The translations under genes and the position numbers were made by a program. Below are positions 7,173 to 13,267 of a stretch of 13,316 bases of DNA, in pieces. The stretch comes from Paracoccaceae bacterium (lineage in GTDB: Bacteria > Pseudomonadota > Alphaproteobacteria > Rhodobacterales > Rhodobacteraceae): the NCBI GenBank assembly GCA_026982255.1, contig JALSHL010000230.1, positions 1-13,316 on the forward strand, read 5' to 3'. Numbering within the stretch: the first letter of the stretch is position 1; every line of letters starts with the position of its first letter. Below the pieces are notes generated by a model. It was not told where the DNA came from. It searched no databases and saw only the letters and a program-made list of their open reading frames with translations.

Positions 7173-7178
7173 TCTCCT
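7173..7178 (-). promoter_or_regulatory. Ribosome binding site of the GST gene, overlapping the holA stop codon
   Basis: The minus strand reads TAGGAGAAACCATG: the holA TAG (7177-7179) shares its last two bases with the AGGAGA Shine-Dalgarno sequence of the GST gene, four bases before its ATG. A ribosome terminating on holA is positioned to re-initiate. This site fixes the GST start at 7168 rather than any upstream in-frame codon. Confidence 0.75.
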
Positions 7179-8199
7179 ATCGGGGGCGCATCATGGCAAT
7201 GCGGATGAAGGCGCGTTCCATCATGGCCATCGCCGGAACGGGACGCGACGAGCGTAACGCAAGATCGGTGTCGGTCAATAGCTGGATCACCGATTCCAGG
7301 CGCGGTGTGCCCCATGTGCGGGCCTGCCGGACCATGCGATCGCGCCGCGGGCCGAAAACCGGCGGGCGGGCGCGGGACAGGGCGGCTTCGGGGCCCTGGT
7401 CGGAGGAGGCGGCGGCGTGCAGCAGTTTGAAATGGCGGGTGGCGCCGATGCACAGCGTGGTCGGGTTGACCCCCTGCGCGGCGAGGCGGTGCATTTGCGG
7501 CACGATGGCGGCGGCGTTGCCCTCGGCCGCCATGTGGACGGCGTCATCCAGCGCGGCCTCGGTGGTGGCGGGGGCGCAGGCGAGGATGTCGGCGGGGCTG
7601 ACGGGGGTGTCGTCGCCGGTTTTGTAGAGGGACAGTTTTTCCACCGTCTGGCGGAAGTCGCCCGGATCGAGTTCCTGCGCGAGATTCACGAGGTCGGTCA
7701 TCGCCTCGGGCGCGATGGCTCCGATGCCGGATTTTTGCAGGGTTGCCTCGATCTCCTCGCGGCTTGGCGGGTCGGTGTAGATGCCGATGGCGACGCAGGA
7801 GCCGCTGCCCTCGAAGGTTTTGCGCAGTTTGGAGCGGGCGTTGAGTTGCCCCGCCGTGACCACCATCATGGCGTCGCCCGGCTGCCAGTCCTCCAGCGCG
7901 GCGGTGAAGGTTTTGTCGAGGGTGTCGGTGGCCTCCTCGACCAGAACCGTGCGGGGGCCGGGGAAGAAGCCCTGCGCCTTGAGGGCGTCCTGCAGGCGGG
8001 CGGGGTCCTTGCGCAATTCGGCGCCGGTCATGCGGATCAGGCGCATTTCCTCCTCGGCGTTCGGGCCGGTGATGGCGGCGATCAGGTCTTGCCGTTTCAG
8101 GGCGATGCGCATGGCGTCGGGGCCGAACAGCAGCACGCCCGCCTTTGACATATCCGGTTTGGCGAAGAAACGGGAAGCGTCGCGGGCGTTCAGTTTCAC
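7177..8199 (-). CDS. holA: DNA polymerase III subunit delta (clamp loader)
   Basis: 340-residue delta subunit, close to the 343 residues of the E. coli protein. In the clamp-loader complex delta opens the beta sliding clamp so it can be loaded on primed DNA. Family sequence is visible through the N-terminal AAA+-like domain: MKLNARDASRFFAKPD at the start, VLLFGPDAMRIALKRQDLI, EEEMRLIRMTGAELRKDP and ALEDWQPGDAMMVVTAGQLN. Then come IATLAQ-like lid sequences and the C-terminal collar domain with LCIGATRHFKLLHAA. Delta is naturally without a working Walker A site. I choose the GTG at 8199 because it forms a GTGA overlap with the lptE stop, has AGGGA about nine bases upstream, and gives the usual MKL N-terminus. 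An ATG at 8208 would add three residues. It follows lptE, as in E. coli. Confidence 0.9.
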   Translation of the reverse strand: MKLNARDASRFFAKPDMSKAGVLLFGPDAMRIALKRQDLIAAITGPNAEEEMRLIRMTGAELRKDPARLQDALKAQGFFPGPRTVLVEEATDTLDKTFTAALEDWQPGDAMMVVTAGQLNARSKLRKTFEGSGSCVAIGIYTDPPSREEIEATLQKSGIGAIAPEAMTDLVNLAQELDPGDFRQTVEKLSLYKTGDDTPVSPADILACAPATTEAALDDAVHMAAEGNAAAIVPQMHRLAAQGVNPTTLCIGATRHFKLLHAAASSDQGPEAALSRARPPVFGPRRDRMVRQARTWGTPRLESVIQLLTDTDLALRSSRPVPAMAMMERAFIRIAMMRPR

Positions 8200-8690
8200 G
8201 GCAGCCATTCCCTGGCGGAAATGGCCATGAGGGTGACGATCTTGTCTGCCAGCGTAACCACAAGGCGGCGGTGGGCGTCGCGCGCCGCAACGCGGGTGGC
8301 ATAGGCAGTGCCGGTGGCGTTGTAGGCGGTGAAGGCCTCGACCGTGTCGGAATAGACCACGGTGCCGTCGGAGCGTTCGACCGTGAAATCGGCGATGCCC
8401 TTGAGATTGTAGCGGGTGATCGAGCCGTCGGGCGTGATGGCCAGCCCCTTGCGGTTGATTCTCAGGTCCACGCCCAGCAGGAATTGCGGGTCGGTGGCGA
8501 TGCCGAGGCGGGATTCGAGGCGCTCGCGCATGTCGAAACCGGTCTGGCCTTCGAATGGGGCGAGGGCGATTTTGCCATACATGGCGTTGGCGGTGGTGCC
8601 TTCGCCATAGATCGGGGTGAAACCGCAACCGGCCAGCAGCAGCGGGGTGGCTGCGAGTGTCAGGAAGGTGCGGCGGCTAGATAACGACAT
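8196..8690 (-). CDS. lptE: LPS assembly lipoprotein LptE
   Basis: 164-residue outer-membrane lipoprotein. LptE plugs the LptD barrel and helps deliver lipopolysaccharide to the cell surface. The N-terminus MSLSSRRTFLTLAATPLLLAGC has a lipobox LAGC with Cys22, so it should be processed by signal peptidase II. It is followed by GFTPIYG, a pattern I associate with alphaproteobacterial LptE. The mature part shows short beta-rich segments (FLLGVDLRINRKGLAIT, SITRYNLKGIADFTV) as expected for the LptE fold. The ATG at 8690 lies inside the leuS 3' end (14-bp overlap); a TTG two codons earlier is less likely. The stop overlaps the holA GTG. The leuS-lptE-holA order supports the call strongly, since LptE sequences diverge widely. 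Confidence 0.88.
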   Translation of the reverse strand: MSLSSRRTFLTLAATPLLLAGCGFTPIYGEGTTANAMYGKIALAPFEGQTGFDMRERLESRLGIATDPQFLLGVDLRINRKGLAITPDGSITRYNLKGIADFTVERSDGTVVYSDTVEAFTAYNATGTAYATRVAARDAHRRLVVTLADKIVTLMAISAREWLP

Positions 8691-11217
8691 TGACAATACG
8701 TCCCGGAACCACGATCAGCTTTTTCGGGGCTTTGCCATCCAGAGCCCTGATCACAGCATCGTCCGCCAGCGCCAGTTTTTCAACCTCGGATTTGGCGGCG
8801 TCCTTGGCGACGGTGATTTCCGAGCGCCGTTTGCCGTTGATCTGGATCGGCAGGGTTACGGTGTCGTCTATCAGCAGGGCGGGGTCGGCTTCGGGCCATG
8901 GGGTCGTGGTGACCATGCCTTCACCGCCGAGCAGGTGCCAGACTTCCTCGGCCAGATGCGGGGTCATGGGCTGCATCAGTTGCGCCATGGTTTTCATGGC
9001 TTCGACCTTGGCCGCTTTGCCGGCCTTCGATTTCTGCAGGGTGTTGGTGAATTCGTAGAGCTTGGCGATGGATTTGTTGAAGGCGAACCCCTCGATCCCT
9101 GCGGTTACGTCGGCGATGGCGCGGTGGGTGGCCTTTTGCAGGGCCAGCGCGTCGGCGTCGGAGCCGGTGGTGTCGCTGTCGTTGATCTCGACCGCCATGC
9201 GCCAGATGCGTTGCAGGTGTTTCCATGCGGCCTCGGCCCCCGCCGCGGTCCATTCGACGTCGCGTTCGGGCGGGGAGTCGGACATGACGAACCAGCGGGC
9301 GGTGTCGGCGCCGTATTGGTCGATGATGTCCTCGGGGTCGACCACGTTTTTCTTGGATTTCGACATCTTGATGACGGGCCCGACCTCTACCGGTTCGCCG
9401 GTTTCGCGCAGGGTGGCGCCGGTGGCGGTGCGGATGACCTCGGACGGGTTGTGATAGATTTTGCGGCCGTTCTGCTCGGTGGCATAGAATTCATGCGTCA
9501 CCATGCCTTGCGTGAACAGGGCGTTGAACGGCTCGATCGCCTTTTGCGGCAGGTGGCCGGTTCTGGCCATCGCGCGGGCGAAGAAACGGGAATAGAGCAG
9601 GTGCAGGATCGCGTGCTCGATACCGCCGATGTATTGGTCGACGTTCATCCAGTAGTCGGCCTCGGCCGGATCGGTCGGGGTTTCGGCGTGCGGGCTGGTG
9701 AAACGGGCATAATACCACGAGGAATCGACAAAAGTGTCCATCGTGTCGGTCTCGCGGAGTGCCGCGCCGCCGCATTTCGGGCAGACGGTGTTGCGCCATG
9801 CGTCGTGGCGGTCGAGCGGGTTGCCGGGGCGGTCGAAGGTCACGTCTTCGGGCAGTTTGACCGGCAGGTTTTCCTTTTTCTCAGGCACAACACCGCACTT
9901 GTCGCAGTGGACCACGGGAATCGGGCAGCCCCAGTAGCGCTGGCGGCTGATGCCCCAGTCGCGCAGGCGGTATTGGGTGACGCCCTTGCCCTTGCCGGCG
10001 GCCTCCATGCGGCGGATGACTTCGGCCTTGGCCTCGGCCACGCCCAGCCCGTTGAGGAAGTCCGAGTTGATCAGGGTGCCGTCGTCGGTTACGGCCTCGG
10101 CGCCGATTTCGCAGTCGTTGCCGTCGGCGGAGACCACGGGTTTTACGTCCAGACCGTATTTGCGGGCGAAATCGAGGTCGCGCTGGTCGTGGGCCGGGCA
10201 GCCGAAAATCGCGCCGGTGCCGTAGTCCATCAGGATGAAATTGGCGATATAGACCGGCAGTTTCCAGTCGGGATCGAAGGGATGGGTGACGGTGATGCCG
10301 GTGTCCAGACCGATTTTCTCGGCCTTTTCCAGTTCTTCGGCGGAGGTGCCCATGCGGCGGCATTCGGCGTTGAATTCCGCCACTTTCGGGTCGTTTTCCA
10401 GTGCCTTGGCCAGCGGATGGTCGGCGGAAATCGCGGCGAAGCTGGCGCCGAACAGGGTGTCGGGGCGGGTGGTGTAGACCTCCAGCGATTCGAACCCTTC
10501 GGGGGCGCCGTTGGTGGCGAAGCGGAATTGCAGGCCTTGCGACTTGCCGATCCAGTTTTTCTGCATGGTGCGGACTTTTTCCGGCCAGTCCGGCAGGTTG
10601 TCCAGTGCTTCCAGCAGTTCCTCGGAATAGTCCGAGATGCGGAAGAACCACTGCGTCAGCTCCTTGCGTTCCACCGGTGCGCCCGAGCGCCAGCCCTTGC
10701 CGTCGATCACCTGTTCGTTGGCCAGAACGGTCATGTCGACCGGATCCCAGTTGACCACGGCGTTTTTGCGGTAGATCAGGCCGGCGTCGAGCATGTCTAT
10801 AAACATGGCCTGCTGCTTGCCGTAGTATTCGGGATCGCAGGTGGCGAATTCGCGGGTCCAGTCGAGGGAAAAGCCGAGCGGCTGCAACTGTGCCTTCATG
10901 TCGGCGATGTTCCTGTAGGTCCACTCGCCCGGATGCACGCCCTTTTCCATGGCGGCGTTTTCGGCCGGCATGCCGAAGGCGTCCCAGCCCATCGGGTGCA
11001 ACACGTTGAAACCGCGGGCGGATTTGAAACGGGCCACCACGTCGCCCATGGTATAGTTGCGCACATGGCCGATGTGGATGCGCCCCGAGGGGTAGGGGAA
11101 CATTTCAAGGACGTAGTATTTTTCCCGCGATTCGTCCCGCGCGGCCTTGAAAACCTGCGAGTCGGCCCATGCCTTTTGCCATTTCGGTTCGCTGACGCGC
11201 GCATTATATCGAGTCAC
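8677..11217 (-). CDS. leuS: Leucyl-tRNA synthetase
   Basis: 846-residue class I aminoacyl-tRNA synthetase, full length for bacterial LeuRS (E. coli 860). It joins leucine to tRNA-Leu in the cytoplasm and proofreads mischarged products. The ATP-binding HIGH signature is at 48-51 (PSGRIHIGHVRNY), and KMSKS is at 617-621. The editing (CP1) domain has the threonine-rich TTRPDTLFG (249-257) and GTGAIFGCPAHDQRD (333-347) with the conserved aspartate region, so proofreading should be intact. Four cysteines, C438, C441, C479 and C482 (CDKCG and CPKCGG), form a zinc site. The leucine-pocket region FVDSSWYYARF is present. The start is GTG (MTRYNARVSEPKW); there is no better ATG, and only a distant AAGG upstream. 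It is the first gene of the minus-strand operon leuS-lptE-holA-GST-membrane protein. Confidence 0.97.
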   Translation of the reverse strand: MTRYNARVSEPKWQKAWADSQVFKAARDESREKYYVLEMFPYPSGRIHIGHVRNYTMGDVVARFKSARGFNVLHPMGWDAFGMPAENAAMEKGVHPGEWTYRNIADMKAQLQPLGFSLDWTREFATCDPEYYGKQQAMFIDMLDAGLIYRKNAVVNWDPVDMTVLANEQVIDGKGWRSGAPVERKELTQWFFRISDYSEELLEALDNLPDWPEKVRTMQKNWIGKSQGLQFRFATNGAPEGFESLEVYTTRPDTLFGASFAAISADHPLAKALENDPKVAEFNAECRRMGTSAEELEKAEKIGLDTGITVTHPFDPDWKLPVYIANFILMDYGTGAIFGCPAHDQRDLDFARKYGLDVKPVVSADGNDCEIGAEAVTDDGTLINSDFLNGLGVAEAKAEVIRRMEAAGKGKGVTQYRLRDWGISRQRYWGCPIPVVHCDKCGVVPEKKENLPVKLPEDVTFDRPGNPLDRHDAWRNTVCPKCGGAALRETDTMDTFVDSSWYYARFTSPHAETPTDPAEADYWMNVDQYIGGIEHAILHLLYSRFFARAMARTGHLPQKAIEPFNALFTQGMVTHEFYATEQNGRKIYHNPSEVIRTATGATLRETGEPVEVGPVIKMSKSKKNVVDPEDIIDQYGADTARWFVMSDSPPERDVEWTAAGAEAAWKHLQRIWRMAVEINDSDTTGSDADALALQKATHRAIADVTAGIEGFAFNKSIAKLYEFTNTLQKSKAGKAAKVEAMKTMAQLMQPMTPHLAEEVWHLLGGEGMVTTTPWPEADPALLIDDTVTLPIQINGKRRSEITVAKDAAKSEVEKLALADDAVIRALDGKAPKKLIVVPGRIVNVVI

Positions 11218-11376
11218 GGCGGTATATCCCTTGTTATTCGCGCCCTGCGGGGGCTTTTGTGCTAAGTATCGGCTCGCGATTGCGGGAACAAGGGGGTTTC
11301 GGCGGCGGGCCTGTCCCGCGAGTGTGACATCTGTGCATCACTCGGTGGAACATTGCCACAGGACGAGGTGCGTTGC

Positions 11377-11405
11377 TTGACCCGAAGGGCATGTTGCGCG
11401 ATTAC
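11377..11405 (+). promoter_or_regulatory. Candidate porin promoter (TTGACC-17-GATTAC)
   Basis: TTGACC at 11377-11382 matches the sigma-70 -35 box at five of six bases. It is followed after 17 bp by GATTAC, a poor -10 match (three of six). Transcription would then begin near 11412, leaving a leader of about 55-60 bases that starts just before the hairpin at 11417. This is the best pair I can find in the region; the weak -10 keeps confidence low. Confidence 0.3.
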
Positions 11406-11416
11406 ATCTGCACTCC

Positions 11417-11434
11417 TTGCTGGGCAACCAGTGA
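11417..11434 (+). promoter_or_regulatory. Hairpin with GCAA tetraloop in the porin mRNA leader
   Basis: TTGCTGG (11417-11423) pairs with CCAGTGA (11428-11434) over seven base pairs, two of them G-U, closing a GCAA loop. GCAA is a GNRA tetraloop, which is unusually stable in RNA. It lies 35 bases before the porin start and leaves the start region single-stranded. Leader hairpins are known to stabilise abundant outer-membrane protein messages such as E. coli ompA; such a role here is inference. Confidence 0.4.
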
Positions 11435-11469
11435 TAGGTGAGATTTTAACTAACATGAGAGAAAAAACG

Positions 11470-12381
11470 ATGAAAAACGTTCTTCTTGCTACCACAGCTC
11501 TGGTTGCCATGGCTGGTGCCGCAGCTGCGGAAATTACCTGGAGCGGCGACGCAATGGCCGAATACACCGTCAATGGCGGTACCGGCACCTTCACTTCCTC
11601 CTGGAGCCTGGCCTTCTCGGCAACCCAGGAACTGAACAACGGTGTGACCGCCGGTCTGGACTACACTGTGCTCAACCCCCTTCCGGTCGGCTGGATCGAA
11701 AGCTCCATGGGCAAACTGTCCGTCGGTGACGCAGACGCAATCGGCGCTGCTTCCGACCACTATTCCGCCACCCAGAACGTTGGCGATTTCGCTGCCGGTG
11801 CCTATACCTCGGCTTCTGTCGCTGTTCGTGCGGACGCTTCCCTCGGCGGCTTTGACGTGTCCATCTCCGACGCCGATTTCTCTGGTGGCGCTCCGGCGGA
11901 TCTGCGCGTTGGTGTTTCCGGTACCTTCGGCGCTGTTGACTTCGGTCTCGGTTACAGCCAGGTAAGCGGTGGCTTCGGTATGAATGTCGGCACCATGATC
12001 GGTGGCGCGAATGTTGGCGTTTCCTACTACTCCCCGACCGGCGAGTTCGGCCTGGAAGCAGATTACGACATGGGTAACGGCATCACTCTGGGTGCGTTCT
12101 ACTCCAGCCTGCCGGTTGGCGACTACGGTGTTTCCGTCGGTTACGCTTCGGGCCCGCTGTCGGTTGACGTTGCATACGCTGCTCTGGGTTCGACCACCAT
12201 CGACATGGGCTACGACCTGAACGATGCGGTTACTCTGTCCGCCGGTTACGACGCAACTGCAGCCACTGCCTACATTGCTGCCGATTACGACCTGGGTAAC
12301 GGCGCGTCCGTATACGGTTCGTATGGCACCGGCTACGACAAGCCGGTTGGTATCACTGTTGGTGCATCCATCGAATTCTAA
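11470..12381 (+). CDS. Outer-membrane porin, Rhodobacter type
   Basis: 303-residue beta-barrel porin that lets small hydrophilic solutes cross the outer membrane. The signal peptide is MKNVLLATTALVAMAGAAAA, with cleavage predicted after A20 to give a mature N-terminus EITWSGDAMAEY, like other alphaproteobacterial porins. The rest is made of short alternating amphipathic strands with aromatic girdles and ends in ...GASIEF; a C-terminal Phe is the usual Bam recognition signal. The mature length of 283 is close to the roughly 300-residue Rhodobacter capsulatus porin. I choose the ATG at 11470 because the signal peptide begins there and GAGAG precedes it by about eight bases; the ATG at 11455 would add MREKT. 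Codon use is strikingly different from the neighbours, richer in T- and C-ending codons, which fits very high expression. It has its own terminator, so it is monocistronic. Confidence 0.92.
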   Translation: MKNVLLATTALVAMAGAAAAEITWSGDAMAEYTVNGGTGTFTSSWSLAFSATQELNNGVTAGLDYTVLNPLPVGWIESSMGKLSVGDADAIGAASDHYSATQNVGDFAAGAYTSASVAVRADASLGGFDVSISDADFSGGAPADLRVGVSGTFGAVDFGLGYSQVSGGFGMNVGTMIGGANVGVSYYSPTGEFGLEADYDMGNGITLGAFYSSLPVGDYGVSVGYASGPLSVDVAYAALGSTTIDMGYDLNDAVTLSAGYDATAATAYIAADYDLGNGASVYGSYGTGYDKPVGITVGASIEF

Positions 12382-12408
12382 TCCAAACGGATTGGAAAGT
12401 CTTAGAGG

Positions 12409-12438
12409 GGGCGGGTCGTTTGACCCGCCCTTTTCTTT
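12409..12438 (+). terminator. Intrinsic terminator of the porin gene
   Basis: A perfect 9-bp stem GGGCGGGTC (12409-12417) and GACCCGCCC (12422-12430) with a GTTT loop is followed by TTTTCTTT. It begins 28 bases after the porin stop. This is the clearest rho-independent terminator in the window and separates porin from yggS transcription. A weaker AATCC/GGATT hairpin (12380-12393) sits directly at the stop codon. Confidence 0.9.
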
Positions 12439-12445
12439 TGCGCTC

Positions 12446-12474
12446 TTGAATGGCGGTCATGCGGGTTGTAGGCA
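12446..12474 (+). promoter_or_regulatory. Candidate yggS promoter (TTGAAT-17-TAGGCA)
   Basis: Because the porin terminator isolates it, yggS needs its own promoter in the 58 bases between 12439 and 12496. The only pair with normal spacing is TTGAAT (12446-12451), four of six to the -35 consensus, and TAGGCA (12469-12474), a poor -10. It would give a leader of about 15 bases that still includes the ribosome binding site. It is weakly supported. Confidence 0.25.
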
Positions 12475-12496
12475 TGGGCCAACACAGGAGGGTGTC

Positions 12497-13153
12497 ATGT
12501 CGCTTGCGGATATTCAGGAACGGATTGCCAGTGCCGAGGTTGCAGCGGGGCGTGCGGCCGGATCGGTGAAGCTGATCGCGGTGTCCAAGGTGCAGCCCGA
12601 TGCGCGGGTCGAGGCGGTGTTGCAGCAGGGCCATCGGCTGTTTGGCGAGAACCGTGTGCAGGAGGCGGCGGGCAAATGGCCGGCGTTTCGCGAGCGGTTC
12701 GACGGGGTTCAGGTGCATCTGATCGGGCCGTTGCAGAGCAACAAGGTCAATCAGGCGCTGGGGCTGTTCGAGGCGATCCACACGCTGGACCGCGAGAAGC
12801 TGGCGAAGAAGCTGGCGGGCGCGGTGCAGGCGCGCGGGGCCTGTCCCGAACTGTTCATTCAGGTGAATACCGGCGAGGAGCCGCAGAAGGCGGGGGTGTT
12901 GCCGGCGGAGGTGGATGCTTTCGTCAAGGTCTGTCGCGAGGTTTATGATTTGCCGGTGTCCGGCCTGATGGTGATTCCGCCGGTGGACGAGGAGCCGAGC
13001 CTGCATTTTGCCCTGCTGCGCAAGATGGCGGAGCGGAACGGGCTGGCGAATCTGTCGATGGGGATGAGCGGCGATTTCGAGCGGGCGATTGCGCTGGGGG
13101 CAACGCATGTGCGGGTTGGCTCGGCCATTTTCGGCGAGCGGATGAAGGGTTAG
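12497..13153 (+). CDS. yggS: YggS-family PLP homeostasis protein
   Basis: 218-residue alanine-racemase-like single TIM-barrel protein (YggS/PROSC/PLPBP). The family binds pyridoxal phosphate and controls B6 and amino-acid homeostasis without known catalysis. The PLP lysine is K31 in LIAVSKVQPDARV. Family motifs GENRVQEA (50-57) and VHLIGPLQSNKVNQAL (73-88) are followed by VSGLMVIPP and the phosphate-binding C-terminus LSMGMSGDFERAIALGATHV and RVGSAIFGER. The length is normal for the family. ATG 12497 is chosen because AGGAGG sits five bases upstream and the family N-terminus begins there; the open frame extends back into the porin gene, where it is non-coding. It may be functionally related to the PLP-dependent dehydratase at 1359-2333, but there is no positional link. 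Confidence 0.94.
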   Translation: MSLADIQERIASAEVAAGRAAGSVKLIAVSKVQPDARVEAVLQQGHRLFGENRVQEAAGKWPAFRERFDGVQVHLIGPLQSNKVNQALGLFEAIHTLDREKLAKKLAGAVQARGACPELFIQVNTGEEPQKAGVLPAEVDAFVKVCREVYDLPVSGLMVIPPVDEEPSLHFALLRKMAERNGLANLSMGMSGDFERAIALGATHVRVGSAIFGERMKG

Positions 13154-13185
13154 GTAAAGTCCGCAACGCAAAAGGCATATGCCGA

Positions 13186-13223
13186 GGGCAGCGCCCGCCC
13201 GTGGGGGCGGTCGGGCGCTGCCC
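13186..13223. terminator. Large inverted repeat between convergent genes (12-bp perfect stem)
   Basis: GGGCAGCGCCCG (13186-13197) and CGGGCGCTGCCC (13212-13223) pair perfectly over 12 bp, with a 14-base G-rich loop. It sits 32 bases after the yggS stop, between yggS and a convergent gene, so a two-way terminator is likely. It lacks a T-tract on the plus strand, so it could instead act as a 3' stabilising stem or be a dispersed palindromic repeat. Confidence 0.6.
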
Positions 13224-13241
13224 GACGTGTCCGTCGGGCAG
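13218..13241. repeat. Second inverted repeat overlapping the first (10-bp perfect stem)
   Basis: CTGCCCGACG (13218-13227) and CGTCGGGCAG (13232-13241) form a perfect 10-bp stem with a TGTC loop. Its left arm uses CTGCCC (13218-13223), which is also the end of the first hairpin's right arm, so the two structures compete. It may work as a terminator for transcription from either side. Confidence 0.6.
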
Positions 13242-13267
13242 GAACGAATAAGGCGCTGCGAGGCAGG

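Larger units (their letters stand above)
11218..11469. promoter_or_regulatory. Divergent regulatory region between leuS and the porin gene
   Basis: 252 bp between two divergent genes, which must hold the leuS operon promoter (left) and the porin promoter (right). The leuS side has GATACT (minus strand, about 11263-11268) as a weak -10 candidate with no convincing -35 at proper spacing. In the middle there is a short GCGGG/CCCGC hairpin (11305-11319). The right part becomes AT-richer and carries the porin leader. No open frame here looks coding. Downstream of 11377 the pieces are listed separately. Confidence 0.6.

Noticed and set aside
5822..7627. A 601-codon plus-strand open frame across the end of the regulator, the membrane protein and the GST gene
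   Set aside because: It is antisense or out of frame to three better-supported genes, and its translation resembles no protein family.
8691..8696. TTG at 8696 as the lptE start
   Set aside because: It adds only two residues, TTG is rare as a start, and an ATG lies in frame at 8690 next to a normal lipoprotein signal.
8617..11265. An 882-codon open frame on the plus strand, antisense to leuS
   Set aside because: It lies opposite a gene with all LeuRS motifs. Its translation is low-complexity G, V, D, H and F-rich sequence with no domain pattern, as expected for a stop-free shadow in GC-rich DNA.
11324..11341. GTGA-N10-TCAC as a possible Crp/Fnr-type site upstream of the porin
   Set aside because: Crp/Fnr sites have shorter fixed spacers (six or four bases between half-sites). 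With ten bases and only four matching per arm, this is likely to be chance.
11353..11469. Starting the porin at ATG 11353 or 11455
   Set aside because: The 11353 start would place a charged, cysteine-containing stretch before the signal peptide. The 11455 start only adds MREKT and has a weaker ribosome binding site.
12224..12496. Extending yggS upstream into the porin gene and terminator
   Set aside because: The extension crosses the porin's coding sequence and its intrinsic terminator, and a strong AGGAGG sits before the ATG at 12497.
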